Below are positions 35,575-44,655 of a stretch of DNA of 64,000 nucleotides, in pieces. Within the stretch, counting starts at the first letter, position 1. Each line of letters begins with the position of its first letter. Both the position numbers and the translations under genes were made by a program. The stretch is from Chersky-840 sp035604715 (GTDB lineage: Bacteria > Actinomycetota > Acidimicrobiia > Acidimicrobiales > UBA8190), in contig CAVSWP010000003.1 in the NCBI GenBank assembly GCA_963731665.1, forward strand, positions 326,821-390,820. The letters run 5' to 3'. The notes under the pieces were generated by a model. The model ran no database searches. It was not told the origin of the DNA and was given only the letters and a program-made list of their open reading frames with translations.

Positions 35575-35961
35575 ATGTCGAAGTGGCTCAGTCAGGAGTG
35601 GCTCGACGAGACCAGGAAGATGGCCGAGGGACAGCCTGAGCGGCCCGGGGCATCCGCCCGCATGCAGTACGTGGTCACCGGCGGTCCCGACGGCGACATC
35701 GACTACTACTGGATCCTCGAGAACGGGAAGATCACCGAGAGCCAGCTGGGTCGGCTGGCCGACGCCGAGGTGACCCTGACGACCGGTCACGGCGACGCTC
35801 TCAAGATCCAGAAGGGCGAGCTCGACGCCAATGCGGCGTTCATGCAGGGCAAGGTCAAGGTGACCGGCAACATGGCCAAGGTCATGTCCCTCCTGCCCAT
35901 CACCAACTCGCCGGAGTACAAGCAACTGCAGGCCGAGATCGCGGCGATCACCGAGTTCTGA
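35575..35961 (+). CDS. SCP2 sterol-binding domain protein
   Basis: 128 residues forming one SCP2 lipid-binding fold (YYWILENGKITESQLGRLAD, LTTGHGDALKIQKGELDANA, FMQGKVKVTGNMAKVMSLLP). Small stand-alone SCP2 proteins in actinobacteria bind lipids or acyl-CoA; the ligand is unknown. ATG 35575 follows GGGAGGA. TAACAT near 35505 is a possible -10, giving a leader of about 60 bases. Confidence 0.88.
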   Translation: MSKWLSQEWLDETRKMAEGQPERPGASARMQYVVTGGPDGDIDYYWILENGKITESQLGRLADAEVTLTTGHGDALKIQKGELDANAAFMQGKVKVTGNMAKVMSLLPITNSPEYKQLQAEIAAITEF

Positions 35962-36021
35962 TCCTCCCCACGTCCTGGACCTCGACCTCGGAGGCCGGGG
36001 GGACGCCGGGTGCGGTGACGC

Positions 36022-36858
36022 TCAGGATGCGGCGCGCATGAGGGCGCGCAACGGCCGGTAGCCGATCAAGGTGACCCCGTTGTCCTCGAGGGCCTGGCGC
36101 AGGTCCCGGTCGTACACGAGCAAGCGGTGGTCGTCGACCCGGGCCTCCCAGTCGGTGGCCATGGCTTCGAGCTCGGGACTGTCCACGGCGGGGTGGAGGT
36201 AGGCCTCGGTGACGCCCGGCTTCAACCCGGGGATGGCGTCGAGGAGGATCTGGCGGCTTCCCACCCCCGGGACGTAGACGAAGTCGTCGGGGAAGACCAC
36301 CCCCTCCTCGGCGGCGAGGGCTCGGAAAGGGAACCCGATGAGGCTCTCGGTGTCGGGGCCCGAGAGCCGCAGGGGCAGCTTGAACTCCACCGCCAGGTCC
36401 AGGTAGGCGTCGAAGAACTCGGACTTGATCTGCATGGTGCCCATGTGGGCGTCGAGGTGGCTCACGTCGAAGCCCCACAGGATGGCCCGCTCGATCTGGG
36501 CCCGGCATTCGCGGCGCACCTCGTCGAGATCGGCATGGTCCCACACGTCCTCGACCGTGCGGGGGAAACCCCCGTCGCCGTCGAGAAGCGACGGCGCGTG
36601 GGTGATGGGGCCCCAGCGGTACAGGTCGAACTCGGCGTTGACCGTCAGGTGCACCCCGACGTCGTCACCGCGATACGCCGCCGCCGCACCCCGGGCCCAC
36701 GGACAGGGGACCATCAGGCTGGCGCTGGTCCCCAGGCCGTCACGCAGCGCCTGATAGACACCCACGTTGGCGGAGTGGCAGAAGCCGAGGTCGTCGCAGG
36801 ACAGGATCAGGAGCTTGGCGTCCTCGGGGTGACCGAGTCTCTCGGCGAGCGTTGGCAC
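36022..36858 (-). CDS. ChbG/YdjC-like carbohydrate deacetylase
   Basis: 278 residues of the YdjC/ChbG family. Metal-binding LILSCDDLGFCHSANVGVYQ, DDVGVHLTVNAE, DVSHLDAHMGTMQ and EAYLHPAVDS are intact. ChbG removes acetyl groups from chito-oligosaccharides; the substrate here is unknown. An in-frame ATG at 36888 would add ten residues. GTG 36858 is preferred because TACCGT lies exactly seven bases upstream, as in mca. Single-gene unit. Confidence 0.85.
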   Translation of the reverse strand: MPTLAERLGHPEDAKLLILSCDDLGFCHSANVGVYQALRDGLGTSASLMVPCPWARGAAAAYRGDDVGVHLTVNAEFDLYRWGPITHAPSLLDGDGGFPRTVEDVWDHADLDEVRRECRAQIERAILWGFDVSHLDAHMGTMQIKSEFFDAYLDLAVEFKLPLRLSGPDTESLIGFPFRALAAEEGVVFPDDFVYVPGVGSRQILLDAIPGLKPGVTEAYLHPAVDSPELEAMATDWEARVDDHRLLVYDRDLRQALEDNGVTLIGYRPLRALMRAAS

Positions 36859-36865
36859 GCACGCG

Positions 36866-36871
36866 ACGGTA
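36866..36871 (-). promoter_or_regulatory. TACCGT -10 hexamer of the YdjC-like gene (leaderless)
   Basis: Seven bases before GTG 36858 on the minus strand, identical in sequence and spacing to the mca hexamer. Decides the shorter start. Confidence 0.5.
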
Positions 36872-36929
36872 GCGCCCGGGCCGGGCACATCGGTCCCAGC
36901 ACCGGGACCGGTCCCTCCCCGTGCACCGC

Positions 36930-37145
36930 TCAGGCGGCGTCGGCCTGGTCGCCCTCGAGGGCGCGGTGCCGGGCCAGAGCGGCGCGGGCCGCGACCAGGC
37001 CTCGCCGCCCGGCGCGGCGGGTCATTTCATCGATCCGCCAGTCAGCGTCGCCCGGGGGGCGAACGAGGCGCCCGGCCGTGTCGCCCACCAGGGGTAGTTG
37101 CGGTTGGTTGTCCACGTCACCCAGGTTCGCGCCGAGGTGTAACAC
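36930..37145 (-). CDS. Small hypothetical protein
   Basis: Possible 71-residue protein from GTG 37145 (VLHLGANLGDVDNQPQLPLV start). The C-terminal half looks like a basic helix (DWRIDEMTRRAGRRGLVAA, then ARAALARHRALEG). The frame is open far upstream inside the next gene, so the start is uncertain. Kept because amino-acid use looks protein-like and it fills an otherwise empty 300-base gap. Function unknown. Confidence 0.4.
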   Translation of the reverse strand: MLHLGANLGDVDNQPQLPLVGDTAGRLVRPPGDADWRIDEMTRRAGRRGLVAARAALARHRALEGDQADAA

Positions 37146-37183
37146 CCGGTCGAGGCGACCTAGCCGGACGGTGGCGCCCGGGG

Positions 37184-38230
37184 TCACATCCAGATGCGAC
37201 CGGGATCTCTCCTCGTGGTGAAGCGCTTCTCCGCCTCGGCGTCGACCAGGGCGAGCTCGTCGGCGATCAGTTTGAGGACATGCTCGTGGTTCACCCATCC
37301 GCACACCGGCGCCGCCAGCTGGTAGTTGTCCAGCTGGATCCGGCATGCCTGGGCGATCCAGAACGCCCGCTCCACGTGCAGGCCCAAGTAGTCCCAATTC
37401 GGGGTACCGGTTTCCGACTCCCCGGAGAAGTCCGAGTCGCCGTAGAAGAAGAACGGTGACGGTCCCGAAGGCGACCCGACGTCGGAGGTCATCGCGAACG
37501 TGGCGTATCCCCGGGGGAGATAGCGGTCGAACAGTGACTCGCGGTCCGGCGGTGGCGGGACGTTCAGACCGTGCTCGCTGATCAGTGCGTCGACGTCCGA
37601 CTCCGCCGCGTCGAGCGCTTGGCGAACATAGGCGATCATGCCCGACCCCTGTGTGGGGGGGGTGGCGTGTTCCCAGTTGGCCAGGGAGGAACGTGCCTTG
37701 TCGATCGACGCCCGGGTCATCGCCAGGACCCGGCTTCGCTGTTCGGCGTCGGTGTCTGCGTCCAGTACCCAACGCATCAGGACGTGGCACTGGGCCGCGG
37801 CGCGGACGTTGCTCGTGGACGCCACCGAGGTGTTCATCCCCAGCGAGAGCGCCACGGTGCCAAAGGCGTCGAACCCCGACATGAACGTGGATCGGATGAA
37901 GGCCTCGACTGTGGTCGGCCACGGGCGGTGCCACGAGGGATCCTCGGCCGGGGTCCCGTCGGAACCTTCCTGCACGATGAGGCCCAGTTCGTCGACGAGA
38001 GCGATGGCGACTCTGCATGCCGCTTCACGGAGCTCCTCGTCGTTGAGCTGGGCGGGGCATTTCGTCCGCGGCGCCAGCTGCGGGTCCAGCAGGCTCCCGA
38101 GAAAGAGCAAGAGCCTCGAGACCCCGTCGACGATCGGATTCCCCGTCACAGGAAGGGCGCCGTCCGCTGCCTTGACGACCTGGCCTTCGGCGTCACGGGA
38201 CTGATCGGCCATCCACATAGATTGCCTCAT
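37184..38230 (-). CDS. Hypothetical protein
   Basis: Up to 348 residues, soluble and mostly helical; I do not recognise a family. Visible features: Cys-containing APRTKCPAQLNDEELREAAC, a central region with AQCHVLMRWVLDADTDAEQR, and an aromatic patch SPFFFYGDSDFSGESETG. Three in-frame ATGs (38230, 38218, 38212) lie close together and none has a convincing Shine-Dalgarno sequence; MADQSRDAEG from 38212 is plausible. Base composition is slightly less GC-rich than that of its neighbours. It stands alone next to a 540-base gap. Confidence 0.65.
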   Translation of the reverse strand: MRQSMWMADQSRDAEGQVVKAADGALPVTGNPIVDGVSRLLLFLGSLLDPQLAPRTKCPAQLNDEELREAACRVAIALVDELGLIVQEGSDGTPAEDPSWHRPWPTTVEAFIRSTFMSGFDAFGTVALSLGMNTSVASTSNVRAAAQCHVLMRWVLDADTDAEQRSRVLAMTRASIDKARSSLANWEHATPPTQGSGMIAYVRQALDAAESDVDALISEHGLNVPPPPDRESLFDRYLPRGYATFAMTSDVGSPSGPSPFFFYGDSDFSGESETGTPNWDYLGLHVERAFWIAQACRIQLDNYQLAAPVCGWVNHEHVLKLIADELALVDAEAEKRFTTRRDPGRIWM

Positions 38231-38773
38231 CCAGGACGGTTACTTCCCGTCCGCCGAAGGGAGGGGTCCGACGCCTCCCGGGCTGAAGCACGGACGCGCC
38301 CGAACCCGAGGGAGAGGAGGGTCCGGAGCGCGACGCATGGAGCGTCTGCCCCCCGACACCAGACGCCGGTGCCGTGCGGCCGGGAGGCGCGGTCCCAGCC
38401 GACTTCATCCTGAGTCCTGCGGTAGCCCGATACAAGGAAACGGACGATGAACTGTTGGGGACACCACTGCGAACAAGCACGGTCGGTGAGCTGCCACGTC
38501 GAAGGGTGCATTCGAACTACCGAATGCGGCGGGACGGCGCCGCACGGAGGCCCCAAAATGACCGCCACGCGACCGGAAGATGAACACTTGGTGACGGCTC
38601 GATCATTGGGCCGCAGCTCTTGTTGACTTCAATGTCGCGACAGCCCCATGCTTGGCCCGTTCAGGAGGGGCCCACGCTCCCACCGGCGGGAACGTGAGCC
38701 TGGTCGGTGACGGTGACCGTGGAATGGTGCACCACGCGCTCTCCTCTTGACGCACAACACGGAGGCTGCGAGG
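38231..38773. other. Intergenic region, nothing recognisable
   Basis: About 540 bases between divergent genes. No credible coding frame, RNA gene or repeat was seen. It presumably carries the promoters of the hypothetical protein (minus) and of the secreted repeat protein (plus). Confidence 0.5.
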
Positions 38774-39910
38774 TTGCCACACTTGGTGCACTGGGCTCGG
38801 TCACGGCGGACATCGCCCCCGGTCGCCAATGTTGTCGCGGTGGCCGCGTTCACCGTCGCCGCGTCGTTCGCGTTGTCGAGCCTCCCCGCCGGTGCCGCCC
38901 AACCGAACGCGTCGACGCCGGTGAACTGCACGACGCCGCCGAATTCCACCCACTCGTGCCCGAGCACTCCCACCCAGCCCGGCGGCCTCGACCACTTCCT
39001 CTGTTACCAGGTGTCGAGCGACCAATTCACTCCTCCCGTGGTCGACCTGACCGACCAGTTCGGGGTGCACGACGGGGTTCAGCCGTTGTCGGCGTCCAGC
39101 CATCGGGCGTGGGACAACCAGCTGTGCAATCCCGTGACCAAGACCCTGGGCGTCACACCCGGAGCGGTGACCGGGCCCACCTACGGCGTGAGCAATCCTG
39201 CAGCGCACCTCTACTGTTTCACCGACAACACCGGCGCCCAGCCCGCCGTTGATGTGAGTGTGCAGAACCAATTCGGAACGGCGGTCCTGGAGGTACGGCG
39301 ATCCACCCGCTTGTGCCTTCCCTCGTGGAAGTTCGACCCCAATCAGAATCCCTCGGACCCCCTGGCCGCCGGTTCGACCGCTCCCACCAGTTGGACCGAC
39401 CCGAACAACCTGAACCTCAACCACTTCCAGTGCTACGCCGTGAAGGACGCGCAAAGAGGCGACTTCTCGTTCAAGCCTCACTTCGTGCAGCTCGGCGACG
39501 AGTTCGGGACCTACACCGTCGCCGTCGGGCCCCCCCGGGAGCTGTGTGCACCGGTCATCAAGCAGCTGGTCAACGCGGCCGGTGCGCCCGTGGGTGCGGC
39601 GTCGACGATCAACAGCGACGGCCTAACCGGGGCGCATCTCCTGTGCTACGCCGTGTTCGTGTACCACCCCCGCAATGTCTTGGTGGGGAACCAATTCTCC
39701 GCCACGGCGGCATCCGCCGTGCCCACGGCCGTCCCCGTTGGTGTCCGGTTCGCCGACCAGCTGTGCGTTCCCTCGTTCAAGACCGTCATCCCGCCCCCCG
39801 ACGCGCCCGAGGTCTCGAGCACGCTCCTGCTGCCGTTGGTCGGCGTGGTTTTCGGGGGCGGAACACTGGCGTTCATGCGCCGGCGGCGCCGACTCACGGC
39901 CCAGCAGTAG
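38774..39910 (+). CDS. Secreted four-repeat protein with C-terminal sorting-like tail
   Basis: 378 residues. A signal peptide (VAVAAFTVAASFALSSLPAG) is followed by four diverged repeats of about 75 residues, each with an H-x-x-C-[YF] strand and a DQFG-like turn (HFLCYQV, HLYCFTD, HFQCYAV, HLLCYAV). They resemble the DUF7450-type repeat of secreted bacterial proteins. The last residues form a tripartite tail: PEV, a hydrophobic helix (LLLPLVGVVFGGGTLAFM) and RRRRR. This is the layout of PEP-CTERM/LPXTG-like sorting signals. TTG 38774 follows GGAGG by eight bases; TTG 38747 is possible. Confidence 0.75.
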   Translation: MPHLVHWARSRRTSPPVANVVAVAAFTVAASFALSSLPAGAAQPNASTPVNCTTPPNSTHSCPSTPTQPGGLDHFLCYQVSSDQFTPPVVDLTDQFGVHDGVQPLSASSHRAWDNQLCNPVTKTLGVTPGAVTGPTYGVSNPAAHLYCFTDNTGAQPAVDVSVQNQFGTAVLEVRRSTRLCLPSWKFDPNQNPSDPLAAGSTAPTSWTDPNNLNLNHFQCYAVKDAQRGDFSFKPHFVQLGDEFGTYTVAVGPPRELCAPVIKQLVNAAGAPVGAASTINSDGLTGAHLLCYAVFVYHPRNVLVGNQFSATAASAVPTAVPVGVRFADQLCVPSFKTVIPPPDAPEVSSTLLLPLVGVVFGGGTLAFMRRRRRLTAQQ

Positions 39911-39963
39911 CCGCCGCTTTCGAGTCCCAGCCGGTGCCGCCGGGCCACCGGGCGCCGATCCGG

Positions 39964-39969
39964 TAGGTT
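39964..39969 (+). promoter_or_regulatory. TAGGTT -10 hexamer, leaderless LLM gene
   Basis: Eight bases before GTG 39978, no Shine-Dalgarno sequence. Same pattern as ftsY, ald and mca. Confidence 0.45.
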
Positions 39970-39977
39970 TCGACGCC

Positions 39978-40928
39978 GTGGACCGATACGGCATCACCGT
40001 CCCCTTCGACGACGTACCCCTGGCCGAGCACCGGGCCTGGTACGAGAGGCTGGACGAGCTGGGCTACACCGACGTGTGGACCGGCGAGGCGAACAGTGCC
40101 GACGGTTTCACCCCGCTGGCCCTGGCCGCGCTGTCGAGCGACCGCCTTCGTCTGGGGACAGCCGTGGTCCCGGTGTACACGCGCGGCCCAGGCCTGCTCG
40201 CCATGCAGGCCGCCACCCTGGCCGAGCTGGCGCCGGGGCGCTTCGCCCTGGGGGTGGGGTCGTCGTCGGACGTCATCGTCGAGCGTTGGAACGCCACGCC
40301 GTTCGTCGAGCCCTACAAGCGGGTGCGCGACACCGTGCGGTTCCTGCGCCAGGCGCTCACGGGCGAGAAGGTCGACGCCGAGTACGAGACGTTCGCGGTG
40401 CACGGCTTCCGCCTGGGACGGCGCCTTGACCAACCTCCCCCGATCTACGTCGCCGCCCTGCGCCCGGGCATGCTACGACTGGCGGGGCGCGAGGCCGACG
40501 GTGCCATCCTCAACTGGTTGTCGGCAGACGACGTGTCCACCGTGGTCCCCGAGGTCGGGGCGGGCAAAGCCATCGTGACTCGCATCTTCGTGTGCGCCAC
40601 CGAGGACGCCGAGCGGGCCCGTTTCGTGGGCCGCGTGGCGGTGGCCGCCTATCTCAACGTGGCGGTGTACGCCGCTTTCCACCAGTGGCTGGGGAGAGGC
40701 CCACTGCTCGAGCCCATGTGGAAGGCGTGGCGAGCGGGGGACCGCAAGGCCGCCTTGAATGCCATCCCCGACGAGGTCGTCGACGCCTTGGTCGTCCACG
40801 GTTCGCCCGAGGAGTGCCGCGCCCAGGTGCAGCGCTACGTCGACAACGGCGTCACCGTTCCGGTCCTGGCGGTGCTCCCGGGTGGGGACGACCTCGCCAA
40901 GACGGTGGAGAGCCTCGCCCCGGGCTGA
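39978..40928 (+). CDS. LLM class F420-dependent oxidoreductase
   Basis: 316 residues, luciferase-like fold: YGITVPFDDVPLAEHRAWYE, LGYTDVWTGEAN, LRLGTAVVPVYTRGPGLLAM, LAPGRFALGVGSSS and ADGAILNWL. The pattern fits the F420-dependent subgroup abundant in actinobacteria. Substrate unknown. The preceding frame is open but belongs to another gene; GTG 39978 gives the normal N-terminus. Convergent with the epimerase. Confidence 0.88.
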   Translation: MDRYGITVPFDDVPLAEHRAWYERLDELGYTDVWTGEANSADGFTPLALAALSSDRLRLGTAVVPVYTRGPGLLAMQAATLAELAPGRFALGVGSSSDVIVERWNATPFVEPYKRVRDTVRFLRQALTGEKVDAEYETFAVHGFRLGRRLDQPPPIYVAALRPGMLRLAGREADGAILNWLSADDVSTVVPEVGAGKAIVTRIFVCATEDAERARFVGRVAVAAYLNVAVYAAFHQWLGRGPLLEPMWKAWRAGDRKAALNAIPDEVVDALVVHGSPEECRAQVQRYVDNGVTVPVLAVLPGGDDLAKTVESLAPG

Positions 40929-40953
40929 GCACGGCGCGCTCGGCCCCGGAACG

Positions 40954-41856
40954 CTAGAGGCGTGGCGGCAGCACGGCCAGCAGGGCGGAGTCGATGTCGG
41001 GGTGCTCGAAGACGTAGCCCGTCGCCGTGAGCCTCGTCGGCAGGGCCCGCTGACCGCCGAGCACCATCTCCGAGGCGAGCTCCGACCCGAGTGCGACCCG
41101 CAGGGCGAAGCCCGGGACGGCCATGACGGCGGGGCGGTGAAGCGCACGGCCGAGTGCCGACGTGAAGTCCCGGTTGGTCACCGGGGCCGGGGCGGTGGCA
41201 TTGACGGGGCCCTGCAGGGCGGGCTCGTCCAGCGCGTGGAGCACGGCGCCCACCTCGTCGGACAGGGAGATCCAGCTCAACCACTGGCGGCCGCTTCCGA
41301 GCCTCCCTCCGACCCCCAGCCGGAAGAGGGGGAGTTGACGGGCCAGGGCGCCCCCGTGGGCGGCCACCACGACACCCGATCGGAGCCGGACGACTCTGAG
41401 GCCGCCGTGCGCGGCCGGTTCGGTGGCGTCCTCCCAGGCGCGACACACATCGGCCAGGAACCCGGTGCCGGCGGGGCTGGCCTCGGTCAGCTCCTCGTCG
41501 CCGCGGTCCCCGTAGAAGCCGACGGCCGAGGCGCTCACCATCACGGTCGGGGGTCGGTGGAGGCCGACCAGCGTCCGGGCCAGGAGTGCCGTGGACTGCA
41601 CCCGGCTCGACACGATCTCGCGCCGGCGGGCGGCCGACCAGCGCTTGTCGCCGATGCCCGCCCCGGCCAGGTGCACCACGGCGTCGGCTCCCTCGAGGGC
41701 CCCGGCGTCGATCGTCCCGGCAAGGGGGTCCCACCTCGCCTCGTCCTCGGTGGGGGGGCGACGGACCAGGGGCGTCACCGCGTCGCCCCGGGCGCCCAGC
41801 GCGGCGACGACCGATCGACCGATGAGCCCGGTCGAGCCCGAGACCACAACCCGCAT
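40954..41856 (-). CDS. TIGR01777-type NAD(P)-dependent epimerase
   Basis: 300 residues, extended-SDR fold: MRVVVSGSTGLIGRSVVAAL, VVHLAGAGIGDKRWSAARRR, VSASAVGFYGDRGDE, WLSWISLSDEVGAVLHAL, ending DIDSALLAVLPPRL. This group (YfcH-like) has no settled substrate. It lies 34 bases after purE on the same strand and may be co-transcribed. Confidence 0.88.
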   Translation of the reverse strand: MRVVVSGSTGLIGRSVVAALGARGDAVTPLVRRPPTEDEARWDPLAGTIDAGALEGADAVVHLAGAGIGDKRWSAARRREIVSSRVQSTALLARTLVGLHRPPTVMVSASAVGFYGDRGDEELTEASPAGTGFLADVCRAWEDATEPAAHGGLRVVRLRSGVVVAAHGGALARQLPLFRLGVGGRLGSGRQWLSWISLSDEVGAVLHALDEPALQGPVNATAPAPVTNRDFTSALGRALHRPAVMAVPGFALRVALGSELASEMVLGGQRALPTRLTATGYVFEHPDIDSALLAVLPPRL

Positions 41857-41890
41857 GTCGTTTCTCAGCCGACGAGGAAGTGTTGGGTGC

Positions 41891-42397
41891 TCAGGAGCCG
41901 CCGCCCCCCCCGTAGCGCGCTCTGATCTCCCCGTCGTCGGCGCGCACCTTGGCTGCCATGGCGTGGCGGGACTTCTCCAATCCGGCCGTCAGGTCATCGT
42001 CGGCGAGGGCGAGGATACGCACGGCCAGCAGGCCGGCGTTGCGGGCGCCGTCCACCGCCACCGTGGCCACGGGGACCCCCGGGGGCATCTGCACCATGGC
42101 CAGCAGGGCGTCGAGCCCGCCGAGGCTGCCCGAGGTGATGGGCACGCCGATCACCGGCAGCGAGGTGGCCGCGGCCAGGACACCGGCGAGGTGGGCCGCC
42201 TTGCCCGCTCCGGCGATGATGACGCCCATGCCCCGGCCGGCGGCATCACGGGCGAATTCCAGGGCGTCGTCGGGAGTGCGGTGGGCGGAGAGCACTCGGA
42301 CCTCGACGGGAACGCCGAACTCGCCCAACGCCTCGACGGCACCGTCCATCACGGGCGCGTCGGACGCGCTTCCCATCACCACGCCAACCGTCTTCAT
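41891..42397 (-). CDS. purE: N5-carboxyaminoimidazole ribonucleotide mutase PurE
   Basis: Purine biosynthesis class I PurE: rearranges N5-CAIR to CAIR. 168 residues: VGVVMGSASDAPVMDGAVEAL, VLSAHRTPDDALEFA, VIIAGAGKAAHLAGVLAAAT and PVIGVPITSGSLGGLDALL are all canonical. The Gly-rich C-terminal tail (YGGGGGS) is unusual but harmless-looking. The expected partner purK is not adjacent. Confidence 0.95.
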   Translation of the reverse strand: MKTVGVVMGSASDAPVMDGAVEALGEFGVPVEVRVLSAHRTPDDALEFARDAAGRGMGVIIAGAGKAAHLAGVLAAATSLPVIGVPITSGSLGGLDALLAMVQMPPGVPVATVAVDGARNAGLLAVRILALADDDLTAGLEKSRHAMAAKVRADDGEIRARYGGGGGS

Positions 42398-42471
42398 GGG
42401 ACTCCCGTCGTCGTCGGTCGGGCGCCGAGTCCGGCGTCAGCGGACATTCTGCCCCGTGAGCCGGCGGGGGC

Positions 42472-43026
42472 TCACGTCCGACGGTGCACCGATACGGCGT
42501 AGTCGCCACCGGTGTAGGGGGCGCGCTCCCAGGTGGCCCAGCGCTCCAGCAGCTCGAGCCCGGTCGACGCGCCCAGGGTGTCGTAGCGCTCCAGGGTGAG
42601 CTGGCGCCCCACCTGGAACCCGGCCACGACCAGGCCCCCGGGCTCGACGGTGCGGGCCAGGGTGGAGATCACCGCCACCTCGGTGCCGAGCTCGACGAAG
42701 ATCATCACGTTCCCGGCCGCCACCGCGAGGTCGAAATGGCTGTCGGGAAGCTCGTTGCTCGAGAGGTCCCCGAGGACCCATTCGAGCTCGGGCGCCTTGG
42801 CCCGGGCGGCGTCGAGCATGGACCGTTCCACGTCGATGCCGACGGTCCGGTATCCCCGTCGGGCCAGCTCGATGGCCACCCGGCCCGTGCCGCAGCCGGC
42901 GTCGAGGACGGTGGCGGGAGGGTCACCGAGGAGCCCGGCCACGAGGTCGGCCTCCCCGTGGAGGTAATTGCCCTCGGCCGCCAAACGGGCGAAGCGGGCG
43001 TCGTAGTCGTCACCGCGAAGAGGCAC
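42472..43026 (-). CDS. Class I SAM-dependent methyltransferase
   Basis: 184 residues: ATVLDAGCGTGRVAIELARR (motif I), TVGIDVERSMLDAARAK, LEWVLGDLSSNELP, FDLAVAAGNVMIFV and LVVAGFQVGRQLTLERYDTL. Substrate unknown. The frame is open upstream to 43143, but GTG 43026 is preferred because TACCTT lies seven bases before it and the added residues would be unlike the family. Upstream of purE on the same strand with a 74-base gap. Confidence 0.85.
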   Translation of the reverse strand: MPLRGDDYDARFARLAAEGNYLHGEADLVAGLLGDPPATVLDAGCGTGRVAIELARRGYRTVGIDVERSMLDAARAKAPELEWVLGDLSSNELPDSHFDLAVAAGNVMIFVELGTEVAVISTLARTVEPGGLVVAGFQVGRQLTLERYDTLGASTGLELLERWATWERAPYTGGDYAVSVHRRT

Positions 43027-43033
43027 GCCGAGA

Positions 43034-43039
43034 AAGGTA
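43034..43039 (-). promoter_or_regulatory. TACCTT -10 hexamer of the methyltransferase (leaderless)
   Basis: Seven bases before GTG 43026 on the minus strand; decides against the longer open frame. Confidence 0.5.
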
Positions 43040-43088
43040 CTGCCACCATTGGGGTCCGACAGCAGCGGCACGGACGACGAGGAGGGGC

Positions 43089-44006
43089 ATGCGCATCGGA
43101 CTTGGGCTCGAGCTGAACGGGACGGTGGACGACATCGTGGCACGAGCCCGGGTGCTCGCCTCGACCGGGGTGGCCTCGTTGTGGTCGTCGCAGATCTTCG
43201 GGTGGGACACCCTGACGATCCTGGCCGTGGTCGGTCGCGAAGTCCCTGGCGTCGCCCTCGGGACGGCGGTGATCCCCGTCCACCCCCGGCACCCCATGAT
43301 GCTGGCCGAGCAGGCCCTCACGGTCCAGGCCGCCAGCGGGGGGCGCCTGGTGCTCGGCGTGGGGTTGTCGCACCAGGTGGTGGTGGAGGGGGTGTGGGGC
43401 TACTCCTTCGAACGGCCCGCCCGGTACATGCGCGAGTACCTGTCGGTGCTCGTTCCCCTGTTGCGCGGCGAGCAGGTGTCGTTCAACGGCGAGGTGGTGC
43501 GGACGAACACCTTCGGGCCACTCGACGTCGAGCCCACCACGCCTCCGCCCGTGTTGGTGGCCGCCCTCGGCCCGACCATGTTGCGCCAGGCCGCCACCCA
43601 GGCCGACGGCACGGTCACCTGGATGGTGGGCCCCTCGACGATCGAGGACCACGTCGTGCCCACCATCACGGCGGCGGCGACCGACGCCGGTCGGGGCGCG
43701 CCCCAGGTGGTGGTGACCCTGCCGGTGTGCGTGACCAGCGACCCCGCACCCGCCCGGGCGCGAGCCGACCGCATCTTCGCCGTGTACGGCCAGCTCCCCT
43801 CCTACCGAGCCATGCTGGACCGCGAGGGCGTGGCCGGACCCGCCGACGTCGCCGTCGTGGGGAGCGAGGAAGAGGTCACCGCCCAGATCCGCCGCTTCGC
43901 CGAGGTCGGCGCCACCGAGTTCTCCGGAGCGGTCTATGGGGCGCCCGACGAGGTGGAGAGGTCGCGGGCGCTGTTGGGGGCGTTGGCCCACGCGGCGACG
44001 AGCTGA
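43089..44006 (+). CDS. LLM class F420-dependent oxidoreductase
   Basis: 305 residues: MRIGLGLELNGTVDDIVARA start, VASLWSSQIFGWDTLTILAV, LGTAVIPVHPRHPMMLAEQA, GGRLVLGVGLSHQVVVEGVW and AALGPTMLRQAATQADGTVT. This matches the actinobacterial F420-dependent subgroup (TIGR03564-like), distinct from the other two LLM proteins here. A GAGGAGGGG stretch ends one or two bases before the ATG. Divergent from the methyltransferase. Confidence 0.88.
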   Translation: MRIGLGLELNGTVDDIVARARVLASTGVASLWSSQIFGWDTLTILAVVGREVPGVALGTAVIPVHPRHPMMLAEQALTVQAASGGRLVLGVGLSHQVVVEGVWGYSFERPARYMREYLSVLVPLLRGEQVSFNGEVVRTNTFGPLDVEPTTPPPVLVAALGPTMLRQAATQADGTVTWMVGPSTIEDHVVPTITAAATDAGRGAPQVVVTLPVCVTSDPAPARARADRIFAVYGQLPSYRAMLDREGVAGPADVAVVGSEEEVTAQIRRFAEVGATEFSGAVYGAPDEVERSRALLGALAHAATS

Positions 44007-44043
44007 GCTGCGCCCGGGGGGCTGCGTCGACCTCCCCGACCTC

Positions 44044-44649
44044 TCAGCGCTTGATGGATGTGTGCTTGAACTCGTTGATCTCGGGGTGATGCTCGAGCAG
44101 CGCGAGCACGCCGTCGATCGTCGACCGGGCCACAGAGCCGTCGTCTGCGGGGCGCGTCATGATCCGCACGAACACGGCGTTGTCGTCCAGCACGAAGGTG
44201 GGCACGCCGAAGACGCGATGATCCGTCACCGAGGCCTCGTGGGCCTGGCGGAAGGTGGCCCGGGGTCCGCCGTCGGCGACGATGGCGAATACCTTGTCGC
44301 TGTCGAGGTCGGCGCCGTCGAGCACGGCGCGGATGACCGACTCTTCGCGCAGGTCGAGCCCCCGGTCGTGCCGGGCGGCGAACAGGGCCAGGTGGACGTC
44401 GAAGAAGCGGTCGGGGAAGTTGTCCCGGACCACCAAGCTGGCCTCGGTGGCGAGCAGGTCGCCGGCCTTGGACGGGTCGTCCCAGACGGGGAGCCCTCCG
44501 TCCTCCACGTGCGCCTGGTTCAGCGAGAACGGGCTGAAGACCACGTCCCAGTCGGCCCCGGCGCGCAGCCCCACCACCAGGTGTTCGTGGGCGTTGCGGG
44601 CGAAGGGGCAGCGGTAGTCATAGGTAACGGAGAACATAGGTTTGCTCAC
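44044..44649 (-). CDS. DsbA family (FrnE-like) thioredoxin-fold protein
   Basis: 201 residues with a thioredoxin fold and helical insertion: SVTYDYRCPFARNAHEHLVV, FDVHLALFAARHDRG, and cis-Pro in FGVPTFVLDD. The active site is CPFA with a single Cys, like the mycothiol-dependent Rv2466c-type group rather than a CxxC oxidase. No signal peptide, hence cytoplasmic. The start is GTG 44649 or ATG 44637. It begins six bases after the PAP2 stop, so the two are likely one transcript. Confidence 0.82.
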   Translation of the reverse strand: MSKPMFSVTYDYRCPFARNAHEHLVVGLRAGADWDVVFSPFSLNQAHVEDGGLPVWDDPSKAGDLLATEASLVVRDNFPDRFFDVHLALFAARHDRGLDLREESVIRAVLDGADLDSDKVFAIVADGGPRATFRQAHEASVTDHRVFGVPTFVLDDNAVFVRIMTRPADDGSVARSTIDGVLALLEHHPEINEFKHTSIKR

Positions 44650-44655
44650 GGGTGG

